Shown: positions 8,207 to 16,018, counted from the stretch's first letter. The stretch is 35,708 nucleotides of DNA from Spirochaeta cellobiosiphila DSM 17781 (GCF_000426705.1 NZ_AUFW01000021.1:1-35708), one strand, 5' to 3'. Numbers and translations: made by a program. The notes: generated by a model from the sequence alone, not told the origin.

Positions 8207-9589
8207 TTAACTCCAATCCTCTGAATAACCAGGGACATCTTGTATAGGAAATACATCTTTTAAAGATCTGGCTATTTCGAACAATCTTGGTTCTTCAAAT
8301 ACAGGGGCAATAAATTGCATACCGACAGGTAAGTTATTTTCAACTATAGTAGGAACATTTAAAGCAGGAACTCCAGCTAAGTTAGCTGTACAAGTAAATT
8401 TATCTGCAACTTTTTGTTGAAATTGAGTTAAAGACTTTTCATCCCTACTAAAGGCAGGTGTCGGAAAAGTTGGTGTCATCAACATATCAACATCTTTAAA
8501 GATACGATCCAAATCATTACGAATCGCTGTACGTATTTTTTGGGCTCTATGATAATACTGATCTTGAAAACCAGATCTTAATACATAAGTACCCAACAAT
8601 ATTCTAAGTTTAACTTCATCACCGAAACCTTCACTTCTTGATTTTTGAACTAAATCATCTGGATTTTCTGAATAAAGAGGTTGAAGACCATATCGTATAC
8701 CAGTATAACGAGCTAGATTGGCACTTGCCTCAGCAGTGGCGATTGTATAATAAGCAGGAACTACATATTCAAGTGTTGGCAATTGAACTTTCACAACCGT
8801 ATGACCCAAAGCTTCTAATGAAACTATTGTTTTATCATAAGCTTTTTGTACAAGAGGATCCAAATCAGATATGTTATCTAATACTGCAATGGTGAATGGC
8901 CCTTTTGTTTTAGTTGGAACCTCTGGCTTTATAGAGGTCTGGTCTTTGGGATCTTCTCCCTTTATTGTATTATATACTTGTTCTGTCAGATCAATATCTT
9001 TTGATAAAACACCGATTACTTCTAAGCTAGAAGCATAGGCTGTCAAACCGAATCTACTAACAGTACCATAAGTAGGCTTTAAACCATATACACCACAAAA
9101 ACTGGCTGGTTGTCTAACAGAACCACCTGTATCTGTACCTAAAGCAAATGGAACGAGTCCAGCAGCAACAGCGGCAGCAGAACCTCCACTGGAACCACCA
9201 GATACTCTATTGATATCCCAAGGATTATTAGTTTGTTGCAACGCAGAATTATCAGTACTAGATCCCATACCGAATTCATCTAAATTAGTCTTTCCGACAA
9301 CATAAGCTCCAGCATCTATAAGCTTTTCTACAGCTGTCGCAGTGTAAGGGGATAGGAGATTTTCCAGCATCTTCGATCCACAGGTTACTTTAAAACCTCT
9401 AGTAGCAATATTATCCTTAACACCAAAAGGCAAACCTTTGAGCTTCCCCTCATTGTGGCTACTATTTTCAGAACGAAAATCGAGAAAAGATCCTATTTTC
9501 TTTTCCCAACTCTCCACATAAAGCCTATATCTCTTCCGGCCTACTTCTGTGGATAAATTTTCTACCCATTTCTTTGTAAATTGACTCAT
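8207..9589 (-). CDS. gatA: Asp/Glu-tRNA amidotransferase subunit A (glutaminase)
   Basis: 460 residues of the amidase-signature family. The Ser-cisSer-Lys triad is visible: Lys58 in GVKDN, the serines of SGGSSGGSA (133-134) and Ser157 in GTDTGGSVRQPASF. It releases ammonia from glutamine for the tRNA-dependent amidation carried out with GatB. It is slightly short at the N-terminus compared with many GatA proteins (about 485) but all core motifs are present. AAGGT lies before the ATG, and the gap to gatC is 10 bases. Confidence 0.95.
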   Translation of the reverse strand: MSQFTKKWVENLSTEVGRKRYRLYVESWEKKIGSFLDFRSENSSHNEGKLKGLPFGVKDNIATRGFKVTCGSKMLENLLSPYTATAVEKLIDAGAYVVGKTNLDEFGMGSSTDNSALQQTNNPWDINRVSGGSSGGSAAAVAAGLVPFALGTDTGGSVRQPASFCGVYGLKPTYGTVSRFGLTAYASSLEVIGVLSKDIDLTEQVYNTIKGEDPKDQTSIKPEVPTKTKGPFTIAVLDNISDLDPLVQKAYDKTIVSLEALGHTVVKVQLPTLEYVVPAYYTIATAEASANLARYTGIRYGLQPLYSENPDDLVQKSRSEGFGDEVKLRILLGTYVLRSGFQDQYYHRAQKIRTAIRNDLDRIFKDVDMLMTPTFPTPAFSRDEKSLTQFQQKVADKFTCTANLAGVPALNVPTIVENNLPVGMQFIAPVFEEPRLFEIARSLKDVFPIQDVPGYSEDWS

Positions 9590-9599
9590 AAATCTACCT

Positions 9600-9881
9600 T
9601 TATAGTACGTTAGGTATTACGATAAAACGATCTTCGATTTCAGGAGCATTCTCAATAAGCTCATCTGATAATGACTGATTGGTTTGGGGAATATCATCAC
9701 GGACACGATTATTTTTGAGAAGGGCATGGGTGGTAGGTTCTAATCCTTCAACATCAACTTCCATCATCTTGGCAAAGTAATCTAACATCGTGTTAACTTC
9801 ACCAGCCAGTCTATCAAAGTCCTCATCGGACAATCTTAACTGAGCAAGCTCTGCAGTAATCTCTAAATCTTCCTTTCTCAT
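9600..9881 (-). CDS. gatC: Asp/Glu-tRNA amidotransferase subunit C
   Basis: 93 residues, the small belt subunit that holds GatA and GatB together: MRKEDLEITAELAQLRLSDE at the N-terminus, then the NTMLDYFAKMMEVDVEGLEPTTHAL segment that wraps around the partner subunits. I place the start at ATG 9881 by alignment with the usual GatC N-terminus; ATG 9899, six codons upstream, is also possible and neither has a clear ribosome site. First gene of the operon and divergent from the glycosidase gene. Confidence 0.9.
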   Translation of the reverse strand: MRKEDLEITAELAQLRLSDEDFDRLAGEVNTMLDYFAKMMEVDVEGLEPTTHALLKNNRVRDDIPQTNQSLSDELIENAPEIEDRFIVIPNVL

Positions 9882-9980
9882 ATTTATGCACAATGCCATA
9901 CATATTTATAAGATGTCAAGTATAAGGCCGTTCCAAGATACTTTTCTTGATTTTATACATAACTTTAGTATTTTATTTGC

Positions 9981-10009
9981 TGTACATTGAGTGTCTAACT
10001 GAGTATAAT
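9981..10009 (+). promoter_or_regulatory. sigma-70-type promoter for the glycosidase gene
   Basis: TGTACA (9981-9986, four matches to the -35) and a perfect TATAAT (10004-10009) are separated by 17 bases. The predicted transcript start is about 70 bases before the GTG at 10088. Confidence 0.6.
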
Positions 10010-10087
10010 GACTGGTTTATATCAAAGTAAGATAAATAAATTAGGCATACTTTATAAGATAATTTTTGGAAAACTCGAGGAGTATCC

Positions 10088-11503
10088 GTGGCTAAAAAGA
10101 ACTTCCCTATAGTTCATTATTATGATCAAGATTTTGTTGATATTTATGACAAAACATGGGCCTGGCTAGAAGATTTCTGGGCCAAAGGTGATGAGAGTAT
10201 AGGTTTTGAAAAGAATTTTTTTCTTTATCCTGACTCTAATGAAATAAACCAGTATGAAAGTTGTTTCGCAACTTTCTTTCTTGTCTACTCTAATAGAATG
10301 TATTCTCCCATGCCACTATTAGACAATTTTTATAAGAGACAAGAAGAAAATGGTGCTATCCGTGGCAAATACAATGTAGAAACAGGTGAACCAGTTTTAA
10401 CAGCTGATAATCCGGAAGGTATTTTACCTCCTTTATTTTCCTGGGCTGAGTATAACTTGTATCACAAAGTAGGTCAGAAAAAGCGCCTAAAAGATATCAT
10501 GCCCATATTAGAAAAGTATTACATATGGATTGAAGAGACTTTTAAAGATGACTCAGGATTATATGCAATACCTGCTTCTGCGACTATGATGGAAAATAGT
10601 CCTAGAGATGGAATGAAATATCCCTTGGACTTCAATACTCAAATGGCCGTAAATGCCTTATATATGTCCGCATTGGGAGATATTTTAAATGATAAGGAAA
10701 TTAGTTTTAGATACAAACGAAGATACTTTTCATTAAAGACAAGAATCAATTCTCGAATGTGGAATGAAGAAGAAGGTTTTTACTTTGATTTAGACGAAAA
10801 CAATAATCAGCTTAAAAACAAAACAATCGCAGCTTATTGGACATTATTGGCAGAGATTCCAAATGAAGAGCGGTTTGAGACCCTTGTTGATCATCTCAAC
10901 AATCCCAAAACCTTTGGTCTCCCTAATCCTTTTCCTTCTTTAAGTGCTGATTCAAAAGACTTTGATCCCTCAGGTAATGGTTATTGTGGAGGTGTCTTTA
11001 CACCCCTAACTTTTATGGTAATAAAAGGATTAGAAAAATACGAGCGTTATGACTTTGCTAGAGAAGTAGCCATAAGACATCTTTATTATATTCTGGATAC
11101 ATTACATCCTGATGGTGAAACAAAAGGATCTCTGTGGGAAGCTTATAATCCTAATAAAGAAGGTCAAGCCAGCTGGAAAGAAAGAGATAACCGTTCCCAG
11201 TATTTGGGATATACAAGTTTAGCAACAATAACTTTGATGATAGAAAACATTGTTGGATTATACATAAGTCTACCAAGAAAAACTGTAGACTGGATCGTAC
11301 CCACTCTTGAACTAATGGGTATTGAAGATCTCGAATTAAAAAGAAACATGATAACTATTCAATCAAATAAAAGTGGTAGAGGTTGGGAGATTCGTTTGGA
11401 ATCAGAGAAATTATACTACTTTACTATAAATATATTGGGACAAAAAAAGAAAACCTTACCAATACCATCTGGTAAGTGTTCCATGTTGATAGATAAACTT
11501 TAA
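10088..11503 (+). CDS. trehalase-like (alpha/alpha)6 glycoside hydrolase, MGH/GH63/GH37-like
   Basis: 471 residues without signal peptide, so cytoplasmic. The sequence has the pattern of the trehalase-like toroid clan: GILPPLFSWAEYNLY (about 111-125), ENSPRDGMKYPLDFNTQM (169-186), NSRMWNEEEGFYFDLD (221-236), a GYCGGVFTPLTFMVIKGL segment (298-315) and WEAYNPNKEG (350-359). In mannosylglycerate hydrolase and GH63 enzymes the general acid is the Asp of a DNSPR motif and the base is a Glu before (N/Y)-P; here the equivalents look like Glu169 and Glu351. The substrate could be trehalose, mannosylglycerate or another small glucoside; I cannot choose. GTG start with GAGGA upstream. It is alone between its promoter and a strong terminator, so monocistronic. 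Confidence 0.7.
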   Translation: MAKKNFPIVHYYDQDFVDIYDKTWAWLEDFWAKGDESIGFEKNFFLYPDSNEINQYESCFATFFLVYSNRMYSPMPLLDNFYKRQEENGAIRGKYNVETGEPVLTADNPEGILPPLFSWAEYNLYHKVGQKKRLKDIMPILEKYYIWIEETFKDDSGLYAIPASATMMENSPRDGMKYPLDFNTQMAVNALYMSALGDILNDKEISFRYKRRYFSLKTRINSRMWNEEEGFYFDLDENNNQLKNKTIAAYWTLLAEIPNEERFETLVDHLNNPKTFGLPNPFPSLSADSKDFDPSGNGYCGGVFTPLTFMVIKGLEKYERYDFAREVAIRHLYYILDTLHPDGETKGSLWEAYNPNKEGQASWKERDNRSQYLGYTSLATITLMIENIVGLYISLPRKTVDWIVPTLELMGIEDLELKRNMITIQSNKSGRGWEIRLESEKLYYFTINILGQKKKTLPIPSGKCSMLIDKL

Positions 11504-11531
11504 TAAAAAGCCGCTTACTGCGGCTTTTTTT
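11504..11531. terminator. bidirectional terminator between glycosidase gene and recR
   Basis: AAGCCGC (11508-11514) pairs with GCGGCTT (11520-11526) over a five-base loop, with an A run on one side and a T run on the other. It overlaps the end of recR by two bases and can serve both convergent genes. Confidence 0.9.
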
Positions 11532-12123
11532 AAAAGGATATAGGACTTCTTGCTTTGAATGATCTTGCTATGGTCTGTTTATCTGCATATTCTAAATCAC
11601 CACCAACTGGTATTCCTGAAGCCAACCTTGTTATACTAACTCCAGTATCATTCAACATTCTGTAAACATACAGAGCTGTAGTATCACCTTCTATAGTTGG
11701 ATTAGTAGCTAATATTACTTCTTTAATATTTTCATTAATAACACGTTGTTTTAATAAAGCCAAACGAAGATCATCTGGTCCTATTCCATCAATAGGAGAA
11801 ATAACACCATTAAGAACAAAAAATAGTCCCCCATACTCTCCTGTAGAGTTAATAGTTATTAAATCTTGTGGATGTTCAACAACACATATGATATCACCAT
11901 CTCTTTTGGCACTTGAACAAATAGGACAAGGATCTACTTCTGTGTAATTACCACATTTTGAACAGCATTTAACTCTTTCTTTCAATAATTTTAATTGATC
12001 CCCAAGCTGATTTAAATAATTTGAATCAGCTCGTAATAAGTAATAAGTCATTCTCTGAGCACTTTTTTTCCCTATCCCTGGTAACTTACTAAGATTTGTA
12101 GTTAAGGCTTCTATCATATCCAT
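11530..12123 (-). CDS. recR: recombination mediator RecR
   Basis: 197 residues, the usual RecR length. A helix-hairpin-helix (LSKLPGIGKKSAQRMTYYLL) is followed by a four-cysteine zinc finger (CCSKCGNYTEVDPCPIC) and a Toprim domain (DIICVVEHPQDLITI; GVISPIDGIGPDDLRL; EVILATNPTIEGDTTALY). RecR works with RecF/RecO to load RecA at gaps. ATG 12123 lies one base after the ebfC stop; the frame is open 16 codons further up, but that would run into ebfC and precede the conserved N-terminus. Last gene of dnaX-ebfC-recR, a widely conserved trio. Confidence 0.93.
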   Translation of the reverse strand: MDMIEALTTNLSKLPGIGKKSAQRMTYYLLRADSNYLNQLGDQLKLLKERVKCCSKCGNYTEVDPCPICSSAKRDGDIICVVEHPQDLITINSTGEYGGLFFVLNGVISPIDGIGPDDLRLALLKQRVINENIKEVILATNPTIEGDTTALYVYRMLNDTGVSITRLASGIPVGGDLEYADKQTIARSFKARSPISF

Positions 12124-12124
12124 G

Positions 12125-12436
12125 TTATTGAGGAAATCCTCCTGGCATTCCAGGAATAGTACCCATTTCATTTTGAAGTTTATCTTTTATCTTATTCATA
12201 GCGTCTTTATGAGCTGCTTTAATGATATCTTGAAGCATTATTATTTCTCTATTATCAACACACTCAGGTGATAAGATTATATTGGTCATTTCCATTTTTC
12301 CGTTTAAAGTGACAGATACTAATCCCCCACCAGCAGTTCCTGTTACTTCAATAGTATCCAATTTTGATTGCATTTCCTTCATGGATGATTGAAGATTATT
12401 TAATTGTTTCATTAAGTCTGCAGGATTAAAATTCAT
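12125..12436 (-). CDS. ebfC: YbaB/EbfC nucleoid-associated protein
   Basis: 103 residues: N-terminal helix (MNFNPADLMKQLNNLQSSMKEMQSKL), a short beta sheet (IEVTGTAGGGLVSVTLNGKMEMTNI) and a C-terminal helix (LQDIIKAAHKDAMNKIKDKLQ), ending GMPGGFPQ. This is the standard tweezer-like DNA-binding dimer. The ATG lies inside the end of the dnaX tau reading frame (11-base overlap) with GGGAGG just upstream, so its translation should be coupled to that frame. One base separates it from recR. Confidence 0.93.
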   Translation of the reverse strand: MNFNPADLMKQLNNLQSSMKEMQSKLDTIEVTGTAGGGLVSVTLNGKMEMTNIILSPECVDNREIIMLQDIIKAAHKDAMNKIKDKLQNEMGTIPGMPGGFPQ

Positions 12437-12899
12437 TATTGCCTCCCTTTATTATATGTCCCCTAAATATCTGTTTAATCAAATTAATCTGCTCATCAAT
12501 TTGATTATTTGTTCCTAATTCCTCATCTGTTACTAATTCAGCTTTTACTTTTACAGCACTACCTTTCATGTCACTAGCCGTCTGACTCAAATATGTAGAT
12601 TCTTGCTTTATCATGTTAAGTATAAAAGGAGACGGCATTTTTAAAACTAGATCATTATCAATCCAGTTCCAACTAACTACTTTTTGGAGATTAATGGCTA
12701 AGGTCATTTTCTCTTTTTTTACTTTTAATGTGAGATTCTTCAAAAAGTTTTCAGGAGTCTCTTGTATTTTTGGACCAACATCGACTATTACAAGTTCTGT
12801 TTCAGACGATTCCTTCTTCTCAACCTTTGGTTCGACTGTAATTTGCTCTGATATTTTATCTCTAAAAACATTACTTAAAGATTTCTCAACTATTTTTTT
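12426..12899 (-). CDS. dnaX: dnaX tau-specific C-terminal region (reached by slippage)
   Basis: This frame is one base back from the DnaX frame and is open from the A11 run to a TAA at 12426. It reads KKIVEKSLSNVFRDKISEQI.. and then about 150 residues of basic/acidic linker and a compact tail (VKKEKMTLAINLQKVVSWNWID..LVLKMPSPFILNMIKQ..IKQIFRGHIIKGG). No good start codon with a ribosome site exists near its head; the first possible one is TTG 12743. Its end overlaps ebfC and carries the ebfC ribosome site. It is best read as the tau extension, the part that binds DnaB and Pol III alpha in other bacteria. A full tau read from 14068 would be 547 residues. Functional assignment rests on position and on the DnaX precedent. 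Confidence 0.75.
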   Translation of the reverse strand, partial: KKIVEKSLSNVFRDKISEQITVEPKVEKKESSETELVIVDVGPKIQETPENFLKNLTLKVKKEKMTLAINLQKVVSWNWIDNDLVLKMPSPFILNMIKQESTYLSQTASDMKGSAVKVKAELVTDEELGTNNQIDEQINLIKQIFRGHIIKGGNNEF

Positions 12900-14068
12900 T
12901 TTTGATCTACCTGGGAGACTGGATGAGATTGATTATTATCTTGCAGTTCCTTTATCTTATCGTATAACTCTCTTGATGTAAAAAAGTTGGTCAGTGAACA
13001 GAATTTTGTAAGTGTTAACTCTAATTCGTATCTTTGGTTAAGAGAATATCGTATATCCCTGTATAATTTTAGAAGATCCTCAATAGCTTTTTCTAATTGA
13101 GTTCTATTATATCCTTCGATAACTTTACCATTGAATCTATCAACCGAAAAACCTAAAAGACTTTCTCTATCAATTCCTGATTGTAAGAATAGAATGGATC
13201 GATAGTATTCTGTTAGATCTATTATAAACTGTTCTACGGAAACACCTTTGATTAAAATGTCTTCTACATAATTAAGAACACTCGATACATTACCTTCAAG
13301 AATATACTCACATAGCTGATTCATCTGATCCAAACCAACTAAGCCCAGTTTCTCTCTGATTTTTTCAAGAGTTATATGATCATCAGAAAAAGCAACCACC
13401 TGATCAAATAAGGTATAAGAATCACGCATTGATCCAGTACCTTCTTTTGCTATCCAAAAGAGTGCATCATCTTCATATCTCAAATTCATTTCATTACAAG
13501 CTTCTATAAGACGTTGTTTTACAGTATCTGCATCAATCAGTCTAAAATTAAATTGTTGACATCTACTTCTAATAGTTGCAGGTACTTTATGAATTTCCGT
13601 TGTAGCAAATATAAAAATAATGTACGGTGGTGGTTCTTCAATAGTTTTTAATAAAGCATTAAAGGCACTATTCGACAACATATGGACTTCATCAATGATA
13701 TATATTTTATATCTAGATGAACTTGGCGCAAATAATACTTCATCTTTAATTTCTCTAACATCATTGACTGATGTATTAGAAGCTCCATCAATCTCAATAA
13801 CATCCATACTGGATCCATTGGTTATTTCTTTACAGTTATTACATTTTCCGCAAGGTTCAGTGGTTGGACCAAGTTCACAATTTAAGGATTTGGCAAGTAT
13901 TCTGGCAGAGGAGGTCTTTCCCACTCCTCTAGGACCACTAAAAAGATAAGCATGAGCGATTCTCTCAGTTGTAATTGCATTTTCTAAAGTAGCGACAACA
14001 AATTCCTGACCAGCCATTTGATGGAAGTTTTGTGGTCTTTTTCTACTTGCAGTAATTTCGTATGACAT
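12890..14068 (-). CDS. dnaX: DNA polymerase III subunit gamma/tau (gamma form)
   Basis: 392 residues in the unshifted frame. Clamp-loader AAA+ ATPase: Walker A GPRGVGKTSS (about 45-54), four zinc cysteines in CELGPTTEPCGKCNNC, Walker B region IIDEVHML, sensor 1 IFATTE and arginine-finger region IRSRCQQF, followed by domain III. It ends in KKK just before the TAG, after the clamp-loader core, as gamma proteins do. I chose ATG 14068 (MSYEITASRKRPQNF), which matches the family N-terminus; ATG 14077, three codons up, is possible. No good ribosome site is visible for either. Head of dnaX-ebfC-recR and divergent from pfs. Confidence 0.93.
   Translation of the reverse strand: MSYEITASRKRPQNFHQMAGQEFVVATLENAITTERIAHAYLFSGPRGVGKTSSARILAKSLNCELGPTTEPCGKCNNCKEITNGSSMDVIEIDGASNTSVNDVREIKDEVLFAPSSSRYKIYIIDEVHMLSNSAFNALLKTIEEPPPYIIFIFATTEIHKVPATIRSRCQQFNFRLIDADTVKQRLIEACNEMNLRYEDDALFWIAKEGTGSMRDSYTLFDQVVAFSDDHITLEKIREKLGLVGLDQMNQLCEYILEGNVSSVLNYVEDILIKGVSVEQFIIDLTEYYRSILFLQSGIDRESLLGFSVDRFNGKVIEGYNRTQLEKAIEDLLKLYRDIRYSLNQRYELELTLTKFCSLTNFFTSRELYDKIKELQDNNQSHPVSQVDQKKK
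12893..12903 (-). promoter_or_regulatory. A11 slippage site in dnaX (gamma/tau switch)
   Basis: Eleven consecutive A on the coding strand read CAA-AAA-AAA-AAA and are followed directly by TAG in the DnaX frame. Gain of one A in the transcript, or a -1 ribosomal shift, avoids the TAG and enters the open tau frame. Thermus uses a similar A run for transcriptional slippage in dnaX. I see no strong downstream hairpin, which favours the transcriptional route. Confidence 0.75.
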
Positions 14069-14142
14069 CGCTTGCATTGTATTTCAAATCTTTTCCGCTT
14101 TCAAGCATTGTATAAATCATTATGGCCTTTTATATTTTTTAT

Positions 14143-14832
14143 ATGACAATAGGAATAATTGCAGCCATGCAAGAAGAAATGGTACAGATTAAGGCTACTT
14201 TGGAGTCTTTGAAGGAAGAAAAAGTAGAGCATTTAACACTATTCAGAGGAACAAGGCATAACCATACTCTTTTAGTTATGGAATCAGGAATAGGTAAAGT
14301 AAATGCAGCCATAGCTACCCAGATTCTAATATCTAAACATCATCCTGATTATATAATTAATACAGGTGTGGCAGGGGGATATGATAAGAGACTAGACTTA
14401 TTGGACATAACTATTGGTAGCCACATAGCCTATCATGATGTTGATGTTACTGCATTCGAGTATAAAAGAGGCCAACTGCCTAAACTTCCTCTATATTTTT
14501 CATCAAACCAAAACTTGTTAAATATATCAAGTAAAATAAATATTGATAAACAAAAAGTAATTATTGGAAATATATATTCAGGAGATATTTTTATCCATAC
14601 TGAGAAACAAGTGGATGAATTGAAAAAAAACTTTCCTGATGTAGTTGCAGTAGAAATGGAGGGAGCAGCCATAGCTCAAACATGTTATTTGAATAGTATA
14701 CCATTTTTAGTGATTCGTTCCATTTCCGATCTTGTTTTTACCAAAGACAGTCATACTACCTATAAGGATACAATGGAGCAAGCTGCTATCATATCATCCT
14801 GTTTTATTGATAAGATAATCAAAACGCTATAA
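14143..14832 (+). CDS. mtnN: 5'-methylthioadenosine/S-adenosylhomocysteine nucleosidase
   Basis: 229 residues. Splits S-adenosylhomocysteine into adenine and S-ribosylhomocysteine (the LuxS substrate) and also acts on methylthioadenosine. The family start TIGIIAAMQEEM, the NTGVAGG loop, the catalytic Glu in VEMEGAAIAQ and the Asp in RSISDL are all present. ATG 14143 fits the family N-terminus; an in-frame ATG at 14122 would add seven residues, and neither has a clear ribosome site. luxS follows 12 bases after the stop, so the two steps of the pathway are in one transcript. Confidence 0.93.
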   Translation: MTIGIIAAMQEEMVQIKATLESLKEEKVEHLTLFRGTRHNHTLLVMESGIGKVNAAIATQILISKHHPDYIINTGVAGGYDKRLDLLDITIGSHIAYHDVDVTAFEYKRGQLPKLPLYFSSNQNLLNISSKINIDKQKVIIGNIYSGDIFIHTEKQVDELKKNFPDVVAVEMEGAAIAQTCYLNSIPFLVIRSISDLVFTKDSHTTYKDTMEQAAIISSCFIDKIIKTL

Positions 14833-14844
14833 AGGAGAAACATA

Positions 14845-15324
14845 ATGGATAAAATCCCTAGTTTTACAATAGACCACAATAAATTGCTTAGGGGTATTTA
14901 TGTATCTAGAATAGACAACATAGGATCCGAACATATTACAACCTTTGATATTCGAATGAAAGAGCCTAATAGAGAGCCAGTAATTGATGTTCCAGCACTA
15001 CATACTATCGAACATCTAGGAGCTACCTTTTTAAGAAACCATAAAGTATGGGGTGAAAAATTAATCTATTTTGGACCTATGGGATGTAGGACCGGTAATT
15101 ACGCCTTGTTTAAAGGAGACTTAACTAGTAACGATGTACTTTCAGTTATTAAATCTATGTTTGAATTTATTATAGACTACCAAGAAAGCATACCTGGTAC
15201 CCATCCTGATGAGTGTGGTAATTATCTATCACATGATTTGAATATGGCCAAGTGGGAATCGAAAAAGTATCTTAATGAAGTACTATTAGTAGCTAAAGAC
15301 TGTAATTTAAAATATCCAAACTAA
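14845..15324 (+). CDS. luxS: S-ribosylhomocysteine lyase (AI-2 synthase)
   Basis: 159 residues, normal length. It converts S-ribosylhomocysteine into homocysteine and DPD, the precursor of autoinducer-2. Metal ligands are His53 and His57 in HTIEHLGATF and Cys124 in HPDECGNY; the catalytic Cys81 is in GPMGCRTG. AAAGGAG precedes the ATG. It works directly after the nucleosidase encoded upstream and completes recycling of SAH to homocysteine. Whether AI-2 is used as a signal here cannot be seen. A terminator follows. Confidence 0.96.
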   Translation: MDKIPSFTIDHNKLLRGIYVSRIDNIGSEHITTFDIRMKEPNREPVIDVPALHTIEHLGATFLRNHKVWGEKLIYFGPMGCRTGNYALFKGDLTSNDVLSVIKSMFEFIIDYQESIPGTHPDECGNYLSHDLNMAKWESKKYLNEVLLVAKDCNLKYPN

Positions 15325-15354
15325 ATGTACTATTAAACTAAACCTTAGTCTTTT

Positions 15355-15390
15355 AACTTTGAAAAGCCTATTGAAAGGCTTTTCAAAAGT
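15355..15390 (+). terminator. hairpin after luxS
   Basis: TTTGAAAAGCCT (15358-15369) and AGGCTTTTCAAA (15376-15387) form a perfect 12-bp stem over a six-base loop, extendable by AAC/GTT past one bulge, with a T-rich sequence after it. Confidence 0.8.
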
Positions 15391-15435
15391 TTTAACAAGT
15401 CTTCTTTATATAATCATCTGCAAAGAATTATAAAA

Positions 15436-15536
15436 AAAACCCCTAGCATTAAGTATTCCAAGTCACACAATCATAACACTTACCGTTGCTACCTTCCGGT
15501 CCTGGCGGAGTTAGGTGAATGATTGTTGCTAGGGAC
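15436..15536 (-). ncRNA. ffs: signal recognition particle RNA, small bacterial (4.5S) type
   Basis: On the minus strand the conserved apical hairpin reads GCCAGGACCGGAAGGTAGCA, the GGAA-tetraloop domain bound by Ffh. The ends pair (CCCTAGCA near 15534 with TGCTAGGG near 15441), AACAATCAT pairs with ATGATTGT further in, and an eight-T run (15432-15439) ends the transcript. About 100 nt, hence without an Alu domain. Ends are approximate. It lies 3' of four tRNA genes on the same strand and probably shares their transcript. Confidence 0.9.
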
Positions 15537-15552
15537 CTAATAACTAGGGGAA

Positions 15553-15637
<85 letters not shown>

Positions 15638-15667
15638 AGTAAAAGATCATATATGTTATTTTCTCAG

Positions 15668-15741
15668 TGTATCCAAGAGGATTCGAACCTCCGACCTTCA
15701 GATCCGCAATCTGATGCTCTATCCAGCTGAGCTATGGATAC
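15668..15741 (-). tRNA. tRNA-Arg(GCG)
   Basis: 74 bases: acceptor GTATCCA/TGGATAC, D stem GCTC/GAGC, anticodon stem TCAGA/TCTGA with loop TTGCGGA (anticodon GCG, codons CGC/CGU), T stem GGAGG/CCTCT, discriminator A, no encoded CCA. A G34 arginine tRNA is unusual because most bacteria use ACG converted to inosine. Confidence 0.93.
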
Positions 15742-15751
15742 GCAAAAAAAA

Positions 15752-15838
15752 CGGAGAGGGAGGGATTCGAACCCTCGGTACCCTCACGGATACAACTCCT
15801 TAGCAGGGAGCCCGATTCGACCGCTCTCGCACCTCTCC
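15752..15838 (-). tRNA. tRNA-Ser(GCT)
   Basis: Acceptor GGAGAGG/CCTCTCC, anticodon loop CTGCTAA (anticodon GCU, codons AGC/AGU), long variable arm, TTCGAAT T loop, discriminator G, no encoded CCA. Confidence 0.95.
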
Positions 15839-15864
15839 ATTGTCACAAAAAAGATAATTAAAAA

Positions 15865-15949
15865 CGGAGAAGGTGGGATTCGAACCCACGGTACATCACT
15901 GCACAACGGTTTTCAAGACCGCCTCCTTCGACCGCTCGGACACCTCTCC
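15865..15949 (-). tRNA. tRNA-Ser(TGA)
   Basis: Acceptor GGAGAGG/CTTCTCC with one G-U pair, anticodon loop CTTGAAA (anticodon UGA, codons UCA/UCG), long variable arm, TTCGAAT T loop, discriminator G. First gene of the stable-RNA operon. Confidence 0.95.
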
Positions 15950-15969
15950 ATTAATTATCGATAGTCGAT

Positions 15970-15998
15970 AAAGTATTGAAAAACCCATATTTTGTCAA
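15970..15998 (-). promoter_or_regulatory. promoter of the tRNA-SRP RNA operon
   Basis: On the minus strand a perfect TTGACA (15993-15998) is followed after 17 bases by TACTTT (15970-15975). The predicted start is about 14 bases before the first tRNA, as expected for a stable-RNA operon. Confidence 0.6.
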
Positions 15999-16018
15999 TA
16001 CCTAACTATAAACTATTA

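Noticed and set aside
12613-12981. 122-residue plus-strand frame opposite the dnaX tau region
   Set aside because: Its only support is openness. The minus-strand tau frame has the ebfC coupling and the slippage run, and the plus-strand product is Phe/Ser-rich without any domain.
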